The notes: generated by a model from the letters alone, not told the origin. 55,968 nt of DNA from Marinomonas rhizomae (GCF_003315485.1 NZ_QNSE01000018.1:9388-65355), one strand, 5' to 3'. Shown: positions 25,307 through 34,123, numbered from the stretch's first letter. Made by a program: numbers and translations.

Positions 25307-26236
25307 ATGACAGTACATTCTCCGCGAGCCACAATCATTGGAAGTATCGCAATTTTACTCTGGAGCAGCCTTGCACTTTTCACCACCCAAGCTAACCTGG
25401 TGCCACCTTTGCTGCTGCTTACTCTCACCTTTGGTGTCGCAAGTTTATTATTCTTTATCGTCTATTTAGTCAAAGGTGAGTTAAGGTCATCCTGGTCAAA
25501 GACACCAACTAACGCCATTTTAATGGGCGGGCTTGGGTTTTATTTTTATCACTTTTGCTACTTTTACGCCTTTCAACATGCACCACCTGTAGAAGCAGGT
25601 CTCATCGCTTACCTCTGGCCCTTATTAATTGTATTGATGGCTGGCATGACAAAAGGAAACTCGCTGTCATGGACGCATTTAGCGGGGGCTGTTATCGCAT
25701 TTATTGGCACAGGCATTATGCTGCAATCAAAACAGTCAGTACTAGAGGTGGACGTAAACACGGCTTATGATTGGACAGGCTACGCGGCGGCTTTTGCCTG
25801 CGCTTTTATTTGGTCAAGTTATTCAGTGGCGAATCGGCGCTTTCAAACCGTTCCTTCTAGCGCTGTGCTTTGGTATTGCCTAGTCACAACACTATTAGCT
25901 GGGGCGTCGCATTTGATGATCGAAGCTCAAAGCAAGGCACTATCACTAGATTTTCCTGTAAGTACTTGGATCGCTATTTTAGGGTTGGGCTTCGGACCAG
26001 TTGGTATCGCTTTTTTCTGCTGGGATACTGGAGTCAAGAAAGGCAATCTATCATTGCTTGGCGTGCTGTCTTATACCGCACCCGCCCTATCGACTGCGTG
26101 GCTTGGGCTTTTTACCGATGCGCAACTCACCACAGGGCAAATCATCGCTTGCCTATTAATTACCGCTGGAGCCCTGTTCGCAAGCTTAATGCCAAATAAA
26201 AAAATGTCTTCTACCTATAAAGTAGAAGACATTTAA
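25307..26236 (+). CDS. EamA-family (DMT) exporter
   Basis: 309 aa with ten hydrophobic segments and two EamA repeats (about 8-140 and 155-300), starting GSIAILLWSSLALFTTQA. The N-terminal WSS and the FYFYHFCYFYAFQHAPPVEAGLI segment resemble the YddG-like aromatic amino acid exporter branch of the drug/metabolite family, but the substrate is not certain. It is divergent from tctCBA. Its last ten codons are written within the stem of the terminator for the converging aminotransferase gene, which is unusual. Confidence 0.87.
   Translation: MTVHSPRATIIGSIAILLWSSLALFTTQANLVPPLLLLTLTFGVASLLFFIVYLVKGELRSSWSKTPTNAILMGGLGFYFYHFCYFYAFQHAPPVEAGLIAYLWPLLIVLMAGMTKGNSLSWTHLAGAVIAFIGTGIMLQSKQSVLEVDVNTAYDWTGYAAAFACAFIWSSYSVANRRFQTVPSSAVLWYCLVTTLLAGASHLMIEAQSKALSLDFPVSTWIAILGLGFGPVGIAFFCWDTGVKKGNLSLLGVLSYTAPALSTAWLGLFTDAQLTTGQIIACLLITAGALFASLMPNKKMSSTYKVEDI
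26202..26234 (-). terminator. Terminator of the aminotransferase gene inside the eamA 3' end
   Basis: AAATGTCTTCTAC (26202-26214) pairs perfectly with GTAGAAGACATTT (26222-26234) over a 7-base loop. On the minus strand it is followed by a run of Ts, giving a strong terminator. It overlaps the final codons and part of the stop codon of the EamA gene. Confidence 0.85.
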
Positions 26237-26315
26237 TTCACCTTAAAAACAGCTGATTTAAAACAACCTTTAGGAATAAGGCGCTTCAACACAAAAGCGT
26301 CTTAACCTGTTGCCT

Positions 26316-27548
26316 TTAAGCAACTTGGTAAAGCGTACGCGGCACACTTTGTAGGTAAGATTCCATTTCCGCCATACCGTTTGGCTGATCTACTTTCACC
26401 CCCAAATCACGCATGGTACTGCCAAAGGCGTGCAATGTACGAAACAAGTTGTGCTCACGGCACTGCTCACCCATTTGGCCGATACGCACAATTGGTTGGC
26501 CAAATGAGCCCGCAATTTCAACTCGATACATTTCTGAAATATGTTGGCAAATCTGCCCTGCGGTCAAACCATCAGGGATATTAATACCTACCACTGAATT
26601 TAAACGTGACACCGATGGAATAAATAACTCTAACCCCATCCCTTCAATCCCAGCTTGCAGCGCTTTAGAACAACGTAAATGACGAGCAAAGCGATTCTCT
26701 AACGTTTCATCACACACCAACTTTAAAGCTTCATGTAGCGCCATAATGCCAGAAACAGGCGCAGTATAATGATAGCCATCATTATGCCAAAAATTCTCCG
26801 CTAACTGCGCATCAAAACACCACTGAGCGATTGGCTTGGTGCGATTCTTAACCGCTGCCCACGCTTCATTAGAAAATACCAGCAACGAGACACCAGGAAT
26901 GGACGACAAACCTTTTTGACCACCTGTGATAACAACATCCACCTGCCATTCATCCATTTTCAGTGGCATAGTACTCAATGTACAAACGGCATCCACCACC
27001 ACTAAACAACCGTAAGACTTAGCGATCTTAGTAATTTCTTCCAATGAATGATTAAACACCGTATTCGACGTTTCACCTTGAACCAGCGTTAGCACTTTAG
27101 GGCGAGTTTCTTCAATTGCTTTACGAACTCGCTCTGGGTCTGCCGCCTCATGAACACCAACGTGTAATTCATGAACATCGGCACCAACTCGCGTCGCCAT
27201 TTCCGCCATGCGGTGACTAAAAAAACCATTATTAATACAAAGAATACGTTCGCCCGGTTGTAACAAATTGGCGACTGCCATTTCCATCGCGGCTGACGCT
27301 GGCCCTGCTACGCCAAGCACCCATTTAGACTCTGTTTGAAATACATAACGCGCCATTGCTTTCACTTGCCCAATAACTTGCGCCATCACACTACCAAGGT
27401 GATTAATCACCACAGAATTGGCTTTGGCGACACGTTCAGGAATAGGAACAGGGCCTGCGCCCATCATTAACAGAGGTTCGTGGGGAAGGATTTCGTCTAA
27501 AGATTTCACCTGGGGGCGGGAAATGCCCATTGGCGATGAAGCAGTCAT
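26316..27548 (-). CDS. Class V PLP aminotransferase (alanine/serine-glyoxylate type)
   Basis: 410 aa. The class V fold is seen from LLMMGAGPVPIPERV (substrate loop) through VVVDAVCTLSTMPLKMDEWQVDVVITGGQKGLSSIPG, where Asp binds PLP and the Lys of GGQKGL forms the Schiff base. The family contains alanine-glyoxylate, serine-glyoxylate and ureidoglycine-glyoxylate aminotransferases; the exact donor cannot be told. It is monocistronic, with a strong terminator. The upstream 27549-27888 region is AT-rich and holds promoters and a hairpin only. Confidence 0.85.
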   Translation of the reverse strand: MTASSPMGISRPQVKSLDEILPHEPLLMMGAGPVPIPERVAKANSVVINHLGSVMAQVIGQVKAMARYVFQTESKWVLGVAGPASAAMEMAVANLLQPGERILCINNGFFSHRMAEMATRVGADVHELHVGVHEAADPERVRKAIEETRPKVLTLVQGETSNTVFNHSLEEITKIAKSYGCLVVVDAVCTLSTMPLKMDEWQVDVVITGGQKGLSSIPGVSLLVFSNEAWAAVKNRTKPIAQWCFDAQLAENFWHNDGYHYTAPVSGIMALHEALKLVCDETLENRFARHLRCSKALQAGIEGMGLELFIPSVSRLNSVVGINIPDGLTAGQICQHISEMYRVEIAGSFGQPIVRIGQMGEQCREHNLFRTLHAFGSTMRDLGVKVDQPNGMAEMESYLQSVPRTLYQVA

Positions 27549-27792
27549 TTTATGCAGCCTTATGTTAGTTAAAATTAAAAAAAGTGACCAATGTTGAAGA
27601 AAAATATCTCTAGAGTAAAAAGTAAATATTCACACTTTTACAGTAGAAAATATCGTGAATTGAATTTTAACAAAATAATATTTTGCAATAGTACAATATC
27701 CTTGCAAATAATAAGAGGCAGCAAACTGAAAAGAGTGTAATAAACTGGCAGCTGTGATTTTCGCCTTAGATCTGACTGGTTTCCATTTCAAC

Positions 27793-27825
27793 AAGCAGTA
27801 TTTTTTACTCTGTGAAATGCTGCTT
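27793..27825 (+). promoter_or_regulatory. Hairpin in the DUF3010 upstream region
   Basis: AAGCAGTATTT (27793-27803) faces AAATGCTGCTT (27815-27825), 11-base arms with one G-U pair. It lies before a GATAAT -10-like box (27854-27859) and the gene at 27889. It may be an operator or a terminator of unknown upstream transcription. Nothing else is seen in 27549-27888. Confidence 0.4.
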
Positions 27826-27888
27826 AACTCTGCGAGATAAGAAATAAATATGCGATAATGCGCGAAATTCCCTATTCAGGATCTCGTT

Positions 27889-28326
27889 ATGATTACTTGT
27901 GGTATCGAAATTAAAGGCAGCGAAGTGATTTTGTGCCTTCTGTCTAAACAGGACGGATTATTTCAAATCGCCGATTGTCGCCAAGTACGCCACACATTGA
28001 GCAACCCAAACGACAGCGAAAGTGTGCGTAAATTTCAGTTCATGTTGAAAAAGTTATTTGAAGATTACAAAGTGAAACGAGCGGTTATTCGTGAACGCCC
28101 AACCAAAGGTAAATTCGCTGGCGGTGCGGTAGGTTTTAAGATTGAAGCGGCGATCCAATTGATTGATACCGTGGAAGTCGATTTGTTCAGCGGAGCAAAA
28201 ACTAAAGACATCATCCAGCACAACCCAATGCCGATTCCATTCAAAGCAACCGGCTTACGCGCATTCCAAGAAGGCGCTTTCACCGTAGCGTATGCTGCGC
28301 TTTCAGAATACATTCCTGACGCGTAA
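27889..28326 (+). CDS. DUF3010 family protein
   Basis: 145 aa, AGGA 9 bases before the ATG. The sequence MITCGIEIKGSEVILCLL and RERPTKGKFAGGAVGFKIEAAIQL matches the DUF3010 family, which is common in gammaproteobacteria. The GIEIKGSE start and overall alpha/beta pattern recall an RNase H-like fold, but I see no proven catalytic set. It is a stand-alone cytosolic gene with its own terminator; function unknown. Confidence 0.85.
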   Translation: MITCGIEIKGSEVILCLLSKQDGLFQIADCRQVRHTLSNPNDSESVRKFQFMLKKLFEDYKVKRAVIRERPTKGKFAGGAVGFKIEAAIQLIDTVEVDLFSGAKTKDIIQHNPMPIPFKATGLRAFQEGAFTVAYAALSEYIPDA

Positions 28327-28348
28327 GTAGTTAGACCTCACAATAAAA

Positions 28349-28375
28349 AACGGACGACATTCAATGCTGTCCGTT
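28349..28375 (+). terminator. Terminator after DUF3010
   Basis: AACGGAC (28349-28355) pairs with GTCCGTT (28369-28375), followed by CTTTAT. The internal bases CATT and AATG extend the helix. Confidence 0.7.
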
Positions 28376-28431
28376 CTTTATACTCCAATCGACTATTAAT
28401 GTCTGAACTGCAACAATGCAGCTGACATGGA

Positions 28432-28764
28432 CTAGTTTTCGCCTGTATTTGCAAAAATGTCTGTTTGCAAATAATCATCGGTTACTTCAAGTTCATATAT
28501 TGTCTTAGATGACTCGACGCACCCTCTCATTCTATCCCTTGCTAAAATGAAGTCTGGATTTATAAAATCCTTCTCTTTCTTCCAAGTTTCTTGATCTGGC
28601 CATTGAGCATACCCTATAAATATTAAGGGATTTTTTGTTGAGTGCAGCCGAGAACCGATACTACCAAATTCTTCATAAATGCCTTTCGTCGTCAGCAACC
28701 ATGAGTCCCTGAATTCTCTAGCCATATCTGTCTTGATAGTGAATTCATATACAGCAATAAACAT
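28432..28764 (-). CDS. Small ABM-like (dimeric alpha-beta barrel) protein
   Basis: 110 aa from ATG 28764 behind AAGGGGG; a longer reading frame upstream (from 28869) has no ribosome site and an unlikely N-terminus. The start MFIAVYEFTIKTDMAREFRDSW and the SRLHSTKNPLIFIGYAQWPDQETW stretch resemble antibiotic biosynthesis monooxygenase-like ferredoxin folds. These often bind small molecules or heme, but no specific reaction can be assigned. It sits in a small AT-rich patch with the next secreted unknown and may be transferred DNA. Confidence 0.6.
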   Translation of the reverse strand: MFIAVYEFTIKTDMAREFRDSWLLTTKGIYEEFGSIGSRLHSTKNPLIFIGYAQWPDQETWKKEKDFINPDFILARDRMRGCVESSKTIYELEVTDDYLQTDIFANTGEN

Positions 28765-28863
28765 TATTACCCCCTTAATTTGGTAAGAGCAGCTAAGCGG
28801 TAAGTAAACACCTGCTATGATTGAGTGAGTCAAGTTCAACGCGCCTTTAGGAATTGACGCCAT

Positions 28864-28902
28864 AGTCACTTATTCACTTTCTCACAGTCACTTATTCACT
28901 TT
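28864..28902. repeat. Short 22-base tandem duplication
   Basis: AGTCACTTATTCACTTT occurs at 28864-28880 and 28886-28902. The second copy covers most of the stop codon of the adjacent minus-strand gene. It looks like a slippage product. Confidence 0.7.
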
Positions 28903-29203
28903 ATTTTGATGCTTCAATAATGGTTTCCGCAGGCTTAAATATGCAAACAGCACCGCCATTAGTTAAACTCACATTGAAGCGTAAATCACAATTTAATGCT
29001 ATGAACATAATTGGAAGCTGCTCATTCCCAAATGAGGTTGGGAGAAAGGCTATTTTATTTTTTTCCTTACACTTAGCGGAATTATCAGCCGCCTTCCAAC
29101 TTGTCGTCGTACACAACGTAGCTTGGTTAATGTCGATAGCAAGTACTTGTAGTGGACTAAGTAAAGTAACAGATACTAAAAGCAGCTTGTTGATGATTTT
29201 CAT
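28901..29203 (-). CDS. Small secreted protein of unknown family
   Basis: 100 aa with a signal peptide (MKIINKLLLVSVTLLSPLQV, then LA, likely cut before IDIN). The mature part of about 78 residues has four Cys (ATLCTTTSW, NSAKCKEKN, ALNCDLRF, GAVCIFKP), enough for two disulfides in the periplasm. I do not recognise the family. No neighbour suggests a function. Confidence 0.6.
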   Translation of the reverse strand: MKIINKLLLVSVTLLSPLQVLAIDINQATLCTTTSWKAADNSAKCKEKNKIAFLPTSFGNEQLPIMFIALNCDLRFNVSLTNGGAVCIFKPAETIIEASK

Positions 29204-29393
29204 ATAGAAAACTCCCTGTATTTATGAAATATAGTTCATTTGAATGGTTGAATGACCGCTTTATCTATAGGAAGTTTGCTTTTTAAAGACCCTGACGCCC
29301 TTGTTAATATCGCGGTAATTTTTCATCCTTATTAATGGGTTTTCCCAAGTTTTAGATGAAGTTATCGTTTGTTTTAGTAGAGCATTACATGTT

Positions 29394-30032
29394 CTACTTT
29401 TCTGTTTGGCGTACTTCGTCTACCTCACACAACTGCGATTCAAGAATTTTAAAAGGATAGTGCTCAAAAAGCTCATCAATCATCTTTCCCAGTGGCACCC
29501 TCTCATCACTTGTTCTAATGTACATTCGCAAACCGGTAATCTGAATTTGTAGAAAACGCGCCAATTCACTTGCGTGTTTCTCTTGATCAATTTCACCTAT
29601 TCCTTGAGCCTCAATAATCAACCCCGTAAATTGGTTCTCGACGGATTTTAGTGCTTGCTTCGCCACATCAAGTAGATCGCGTTGCTCTTCCGTCAATTCA
29701 GACACAGTTTTTGCCAACATGCACATACAGCTCGGCGTCCCTTTTTGCGTATCAATAACCGCTTGTTTAACAAAGGTTTTTAGTGCAACCAATGGCGACT
29801 CTGAGGCTTCTCTTATGCTATTTATCTGAGCAATACTAAGCTGAGTATAATGTTCTAAAGAAGCTTTAAAAACCCCATCTTTACTACCAAACTCAGCATA
29901 AATACTACCGGGCCTCATATCTATAGCATCCTGAAGGTTTCTCATGGACGTTGCATGGTAGCCCTTCTCCCAATAAAGCTTAGTTGCATTAGCAACTACC
30001 TTATCGCGATCAAACTTAGGTTTTTTACTCAT
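29394..30032 (-). CDS. TetR/AcrR-family repressor
   Basis: 212 aa. The N-terminal helix-turn-helix is at about 8-55 (VVANATKLYWEKGYHATSMRNLQDAIDMRPGSIYAEFGSKDGVF). The C-terminal ligand domain includes a Cys pair in GTPSCMCMLAK, which could respond to thiol-reactive or oxidising compounds, though that is inference. It is divergent from an AhpD-like gene, and the palindromic sites between them (30065-30095) make local repression of both genes very likely. Confidence 0.9.
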   Translation of the reverse strand: MSKKPKFDRDKVVANATKLYWEKGYHATSMRNLQDAIDMRPGSIYAEFGSKDGVFKASLEHYTQLSIAQINSIREASESPLVALKTFVKQAVIDTQKGTPSCMCMLAKTVSELTEEQRDLLDVAKQALKSVENQFTGLIIEAQGIGEIDQEKHASELARFLQIQITGLRMYIRTSDERVPLGKMIDELFEHYPFKILESQLCEVDEVRQTEK

Positions 30033-30064
30033 AGTATAACCTTATGAAAAAATGTAACTGAGCA

Positions 30065-30095
30065 ATCGTTCAAATATATATTGAACGATCGTTCA
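30065..30095. promoter_or_regulatory. TetR-type operators between the repressor and AhpD-like gene
   Basis: TGAACGATCGTTCA (30082-30095) is a perfect 14-base palindrome. ATCGTTCAA (30065-30073) is the reverse complement of TTGAACGAT (30081-30089). The overlapping sites lie between the divergent starts at 30032 and 30168. Confidence 0.75.
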
Positions 30096-30167
30096 TTTAA
30101 AGTTAAATTACTCTTCTCGATCCATAAAAATGCTTTAAACAAGACCCAAACAGATAGGAATAAAACA

Positions 30168-30719
30168 ATGAGCGAATTTAAATTACATACTTTAGAAACG
30201 ACGCCTGAAGGCAGTAAAGACATCCTTGAAGGTTCAGTAAAACAAATGGGGAGTATTCCAAGCCTTTATGCTGTTATGGCTGAATCACCGGAAATTCTAA
30301 AAGCCTATACTCAGTTGCATCAGGCTTTTACAGCCACATCTTTTGATTCAGAAGAATTAACCGTTGTCTGGCAAACAATCAACGTTGAGCACGAATGTCA
30401 TTTCTGTGTTCCAGCCCACACCGCCATAGCTCACTCAATGAATGTTGATCCAGCCTTAACAGATGCTCTGCGTAACAGTGAGCCAATGCCAAACGAAAAA
30501 CTGCAAGCGTTACATGACTTCACTCTAGTCTTGGTACGTCAACGTGGTAACGCAAGCGACGAGCAGCTTAACACCTTCTATGCCGCAGGCTATGCTCCTA
30601 AACAAGTTCTAGAGATCATTCTAGGCTTATCTCAAAAAGTAATTAGTAACTATGTAAACCACGTTGCTAAAACACCCGTTGACGATATGTTCAAACCTTT
30701 TGCTTGGACAAAGTCTTAA
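30168..30719 (+). CDS. AhpD-like (carboxymuconolactone decarboxylase family) protein
   Basis: 183 aa from ATG 30168, which has AGGA about 8 bases upstream; a longer frame from 30081 would run through the operator. The redox motif C-x-x-C is in HECHFCVPAHTA, in the all-helical AhpD/CMD domain. Members with this motif reduce peroxides or act as thiol-disulfide partners. The adjacent TetR repressor suggests induction by an oxidant or electrophile. It is cytosolic, with no partner reductase nearby. Confidence 0.87.
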   Translation: MSEFKLHTLETTPEGSKDILEGSVKQMGSIPSLYAVMAESPEILKAYTQLHQAFTATSFDSEELTVVWQTINVEHECHFCVPAHTAIAHSMNVDPALTDALRNSEPMPNEKLQALHDFTLVLVRQRGNASDEQLNTFYAAGYAPKQVLEIILGLSQKVISNYVNHVAKTPVDDMFKPFAWTKS

Positions 30720-30745
30720 ATCTTACAATTAAAGATCAGACGAAA

Positions 30746-30781
30746 AAAATGGACATCACAACGCGATGCGGTGTCCATTTT
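30746..30781. terminator. Bidirectional terminator between AhpD-like and EamA genes
   Basis: AAAATGGACA (30746-30755) pairs with TGTCCATTTT (30772-30781). On the minus strand a run of seven Ts follows. It can serve the converging genes on both strands. Confidence 0.8.
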
Positions 30782-30843
30782 AAGTCACCAACCTGTCTAT
30801 TTTGATGCAAGATATCAAAAACGCACCAAAAACGATCATTCAG

Positions 30844-31728
30844 CTACACTTTTTGCCTTCCTAATATAACCAATGACACACCACCTAATACACCACAAGT
30901 AGCAATAATCAAATGTAAAGTAACGGCTTCATTAGCAAAAAATACGCCTCCTATTGTGGCAATAATAGGAACGAGAAGCTGTAATACGGCAGCCATGGAA
31001 GCACTAAGATAAGGCAAGACAGCATACCAAATGGCGTAGCCTAGTCCAGACATAATGGCTCCAGAGGTGACGGCGAAAATAATCCCTTCAGTCTGGGCGA
31101 TTTGCGACGGCTCAGCATTCAGATCAATAATGATCAATGTAATCAATAACATAGGAATAGTTCGAACGAAATTAGAAGTGGTCGCAAACAAAGGCTTCAC
31201 CGAAATCTTACCTCGCCATGTGTATAAACCCCATGCCACGCCCGCCAGCGTCATCAAGATAAAGCCCAATAATGAAGGCGACGATAAGGTTGGAAGCACT
31301 AAATAAACAAAGCCACAGAAAGCCATAAGCAGCCCAATCCACTCAAGCCAGGCCAACCTTTGTCCCGCCCAAACAGCAAATAAAATAAGCGTTAGCTGAA
31401 CCGCCCCAAACAATATCAAAGCCCCTACCCCAGTTTCTAAAGTGACGTAGGCATAAGAAAAGCCCAAGGCGTAAATAAAAAGTGCCAAGGCCGATAGCCA
31501 ACTACCTTCAGACCATATTCGCTTAGGGGCAGTATTGTTAGATTTTACACTTTGAAGAAAGCACAAAAGAGCAAGTGTTGCAGCACCGCTGAGTAATCGC
31601 CACATTGTGAAACTAGCAGGATCGATAAGCTCACCAGCCAAAGCAAGCCGACACAATACCGAATTGGCAGCAAAGGCTAATAAGGCAAGAAAGATAAAGA
31701 AATATAACCGTAGCAAACTTGTCATCAA
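30844..31728 (-). CDS. EamA-family (DMT) transporter
   Basis: 294 aa, about ten membrane spans in two EamA repeats. It starts with a hydrophobic stretch, LYFFIFLALLAFAANSVLCRLAL, with the AxNSVLCR motif common in this group. It probably exports a small metabolite or amino acid; the substrate is unknown. It is monocistronic between the bidirectional terminator and the glucosylglycerate operon, from which it is divergent. Confidence 0.87.
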   Translation of the reverse strand: MMTSLLRLYFFIFLALLAFAANSVLCRLALAGELIDPASFTMWRLLSGAATLALLCFLQSVKSNNTAPKRIWSEGSWLSALALFIYALGFSYAYVTLETGVGALILFGAVQLTLILFAVWAGQRLAWLEWIGLLMAFCGFVYLVLPTLSSPSLLGFILMTLAGVAWGLYTWRGKISVKPLFATTSNFVRTIPMLLITLIIIDLNAEPSQIAQTEGIIFAVTSGAIMSGLGYAIWYAVLPYLSASMAAVLQLLVPIIATIGGVFFANEAVTLHLIIATCGVLGGVSLVILGRQKV

Positions 31729-31863
31729 TATGTTCTACAGCCTAGTTAACCTTAGGCACGTACCTTATAGGAAAAAACGCTACTTTACGCACTGGCACCA
31801 GATTTGCAAGTCTCATACTAACGTCCACCAACGGTACTTTGATGGACTCAAAAAGGAATCGAC

Positions 31864-32685
31864 ATGACAACGCTTTTAATTTTCACCGATTTGGATGGTA
31901 CCTTACTCGATCATCACACATACAGTTTCAAGCCAGCAAAAGCTGCATTGCAGTCACTAAAGACGTTTTCTATCCCTTGCGTCATTAACACCAGTAAGAC
32001 ATTTGTTGAGCTTATATCTCTTAGACAAGAGCTCAACCATCAAGACGCTTTTATTGTGGAAAACGGCTCTGCTGCTTATATTCCTAAGAATTTAGTCCTC
32101 TCTATAGATGAAACCTTAGAGGACTGCGGTGAATATTGGCGCAAATCATTCGGTCCAAAACGTGACGAACTAATCGAACTCACCAATGATAAGCAAGACC
32201 AATACACCTTTAAACGCTTCAGCGAGATGACATGGCAAGAGCTGGTTTCCATCACTGGACTCAGTGAAGAAAACGCTAAGCAAGCCATGCAACGAGAATT
32301 TACCGAGCCTATGGTTTGGACCGACTCCAACCTTGCTCTAAATGCATTGCGTGATGAGCTGGCTCCCTTTGGTGTGCAAATTCAAAAAGGCGGTCGCTTC
32401 GCTCATCTCATGGGCGAACACTGCGACAAGGCAAACGCCATGCTATGGCTCAAAGCCTTGTATGAACAACAAAGCGATGAAGACGTTACCATCATGGCTT
32501 TAGGCGATGGAGAAAACGACGTAGGCATGTTGAGCAAAGCTGACATTCCGGTCGTAATTCGCTCTCCTGTTCATGCTCCCCCTGAAATCCCGAATCGCTA
32601 CGATGCTTGGCTGAGCGACGCATATGGGCCAGAAGGCTGGGCACAAGCGATTAATAAAGTTTTGACTCGACAAGGCATTTTGTAA
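31864..32685 (+). CDS. HAD phosphatase, glucosyl/mannosyl-3-phosphoglycerate phosphatase type
   Basis: 273 aa. It has the HAD motif I FTDLDGTLL at 7-15 (nucleophile Asp9), the Cof-type cap, and motif IV ALGDGENDVGML near 214-225. The sequence is of the mannosyl-3-phosphoglycerate phosphatase type. Next to a glucosyl-3-phosphoglycerate synthase gene, it should dephosphorylate glucosyl-3-phosphoglycerate to glucosylglycerate. It starts behind AAAAGGAAT. A hairpin-forming repeat separates it from the synthase gene. Confidence 0.85.
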   Translation: MTTLLIFTDLDGTLLDHHTYSFKPAKAALQSLKTFSIPCVINTSKTFVELISLRQELNHQDAFIVENGSAAYIPKNLVLSIDETLEDCGEYWRKSFGPKRDELIELTNDKQDQYTFKRFSEMTWQELVSITGLSEENAKQAMQREFTEPMVWTDSNLALNALRDELAPFGVQIQKGGRFAHLMGEHCDKANAMLWLKALYEQQSDEDVTIMALGDGENDVGMLSKADIPVVIRSPVHAPPEIPNRYDAWLSDAYGPEGWAQAINKVLTRQGIL

Positions 32686-32744
32686 CGGCACTTTTTAACG
32701 ACAGAAAGAAAAGACAACAATTACGATAAGAGGCCTTTTTACAA

Positions 32745-32877
32745 CATCACGAGCCAAGCCAAGACGAGGCAAAAATAGACGAGAAAGCGGAGTTTATAGA
32801 TTATAAATGAGCATTTTGAGTCTATTTTTAACAAAGTAATGGCAAGCTCAGTAGCTGTACAAAGGTCACTATAACAA
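32745..32877. repeat. Dispersed hairpin-forming intergenic element, copy 2
   Basis: Related to 4464-4585. AAAAATAGAC (32771-32780) is the exact reverse complement of GTCTATTTTT (32819-32828), and between them TTTATA (32793-32798) faces TATAAA (32802-32807). The similarity to copy 1 runs on through GTACAA to the ribosome site of the synthase gene. No gene is otherwise present in 32686-32893. Confidence 0.65.
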
Positions 32878-32893
32878 TACTAGGAGAACAACT

Positions 32894-34123
32894 ATGGGTG
32901 ACTTTCATCAAAACGGCATCATCACAACCCTTCACAACTTGGCACATCGTCCATTAGAAGAAATGGAGAAAGAGCTGTGTGAGTTTGCGAAAACACGCCC
33001 AATGTCTCTTATCTTACCTTGTTTGTATTCCGAACTTGAAACAGACGCCATGCCGAATATTCTTAAGCATTTACAGCAAGTTCCTTACTTAGCCGAAATC
33101 GTCATTGGCTTAGACAGAGCCACAGAAGACCAGTACCGACACGCGTTAGAGTTTTTCAGCGTGTTACCGCAAAACGTTAAAGTGCTTTGGAATGATGGCC
33201 CTCGCCTAAGAGAAATTGACAGCGTATTAAAAGGCGAACACCTTTCACCATCCGATCCGGGTAAAGGCCGTAATGTCTGGTTCTGTATGGGCTACAACTT
33301 AGCCGCGGGCAAAGCAGAATCCATCGCCATGCATGATTGTGACATTGTCACTTATGATAGAGAACTGCTAGCTAGGCTTATTTACCCTGTTGCCAATCCA
33401 AATTTTAACTACGAATTCTGCAAAGGCTTTTATGCTCGTGCCGCCAATGGAAAAATGAATGGCCGTGTCAGCCGCTTATTAGTTACACCGCTATTATGCT
33501 CGCTTAAAAAAGTATTTGGGCATTTGGATTATTTAGATTACTTAGACAGCTATCGCTACCCATTAGCGGGTGAATTTTCCTTCCGTCGTGATGTAATGAC
33601 AGATTTGCGTATCCCAAGTGACTGGGGGCTGGAGATTGGCGTGTTAAGTGAAATGTACCGAAATTACTCGACTAACCGTTTATGTCAGGTTGATATTGCT
33701 GACATTTACGATCACAAACACCAAGATTTATCGGCTGATAATGACGATGGCGGGTTGTCTAAAATGTCCATCGATATAACTAAAGCTATTTTTAGAAAAC
33801 TGGCAACGAACGGCACCATTTTCAACCAAGAGACCTTCCGTACAATTAAAGCCACATACTACCGTGTCGCCCTAGACTTCATTGAAACTTACCGCAACGA
33901 TGCGGAAATTAATGGTCTAAAATTAGACGTTCATACCGAAGAGCGAGCTGTCGAGTTGTTCGCCAGTAATATAATGAAAGCGGGTAACCAGTATTTAGAA
34001 AATCCAATGGAAACTCCTTTTATCCCAAGCTGGAACCGCGTTGTCAGTGCTTTTCCTGGGGTGATGAATCAATTGGCTCAAGCCGTCGAATTGGATATGG
34101 CTCAATACGGTCCTAAACAATAA
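32894..34123 (+). CDS. gpgS: Glucosyl-3-phosphoglycerate synthase
   Basis: 409 aa, AGGAG 8 bases before the start. GT-A fold glycosyltransferase: MSLILPCLYSEL (strand 1), EIVIGLDRA, GKGRNVWFCMGYNLAAGKAE, and the metal-binding AMHDCDIVTYD (DxD). It matches GT81 glucosyl-3-phosphoglycerate synthases that join glucose from a nucleotide sugar to D-3-phosphoglycerate. With the upstream phosphatase this gives glucosylglycerate, a compatible solute under salt stress or nitrogen limitation. The tandem YLDYLDYLDS near 215 is a small repeat within the protein. Confidence 0.88.
   Translation: MGDFHQNGIITTLHNLAHRPLEEMEKELCEFAKTRPMSLILPCLYSELETDAMPNILKHLQQVPYLAEIVIGLDRATEDQYRHALEFFSVLPQNVKVLWNDGPRLREIDSVLKGEHLSPSDPGKGRNVWFCMGYNLAAGKAESIAMHDCDIVTYDRELLARLIYPVANPNFNYEFCKGFYARAANGKMNGRVSRLLVTPLLCSLKKVFGHLDYLDYLDSYRYPLAGEFSFRRDVMTDLRIPSDWGLEIGVLSEMYRNYSTNRLCQVDIADIYDHKHQDLSADNDDGGLSKMSIDITKAIFRKLATNGTIFNQETFRTIKATYYRVALDFIETYRNDAEINGLKLDVHTEERAVELFASNIMKAGNQYLENPMETPFIPSWNRVVSAFPGVMNQLAQAVELDMAQYGPKQ

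Noticed and set aside
28432..29203. Possible integron cassettes for the two small unknown genes
   Set aside because: No attC-like site with matching cassette ends was found around them.
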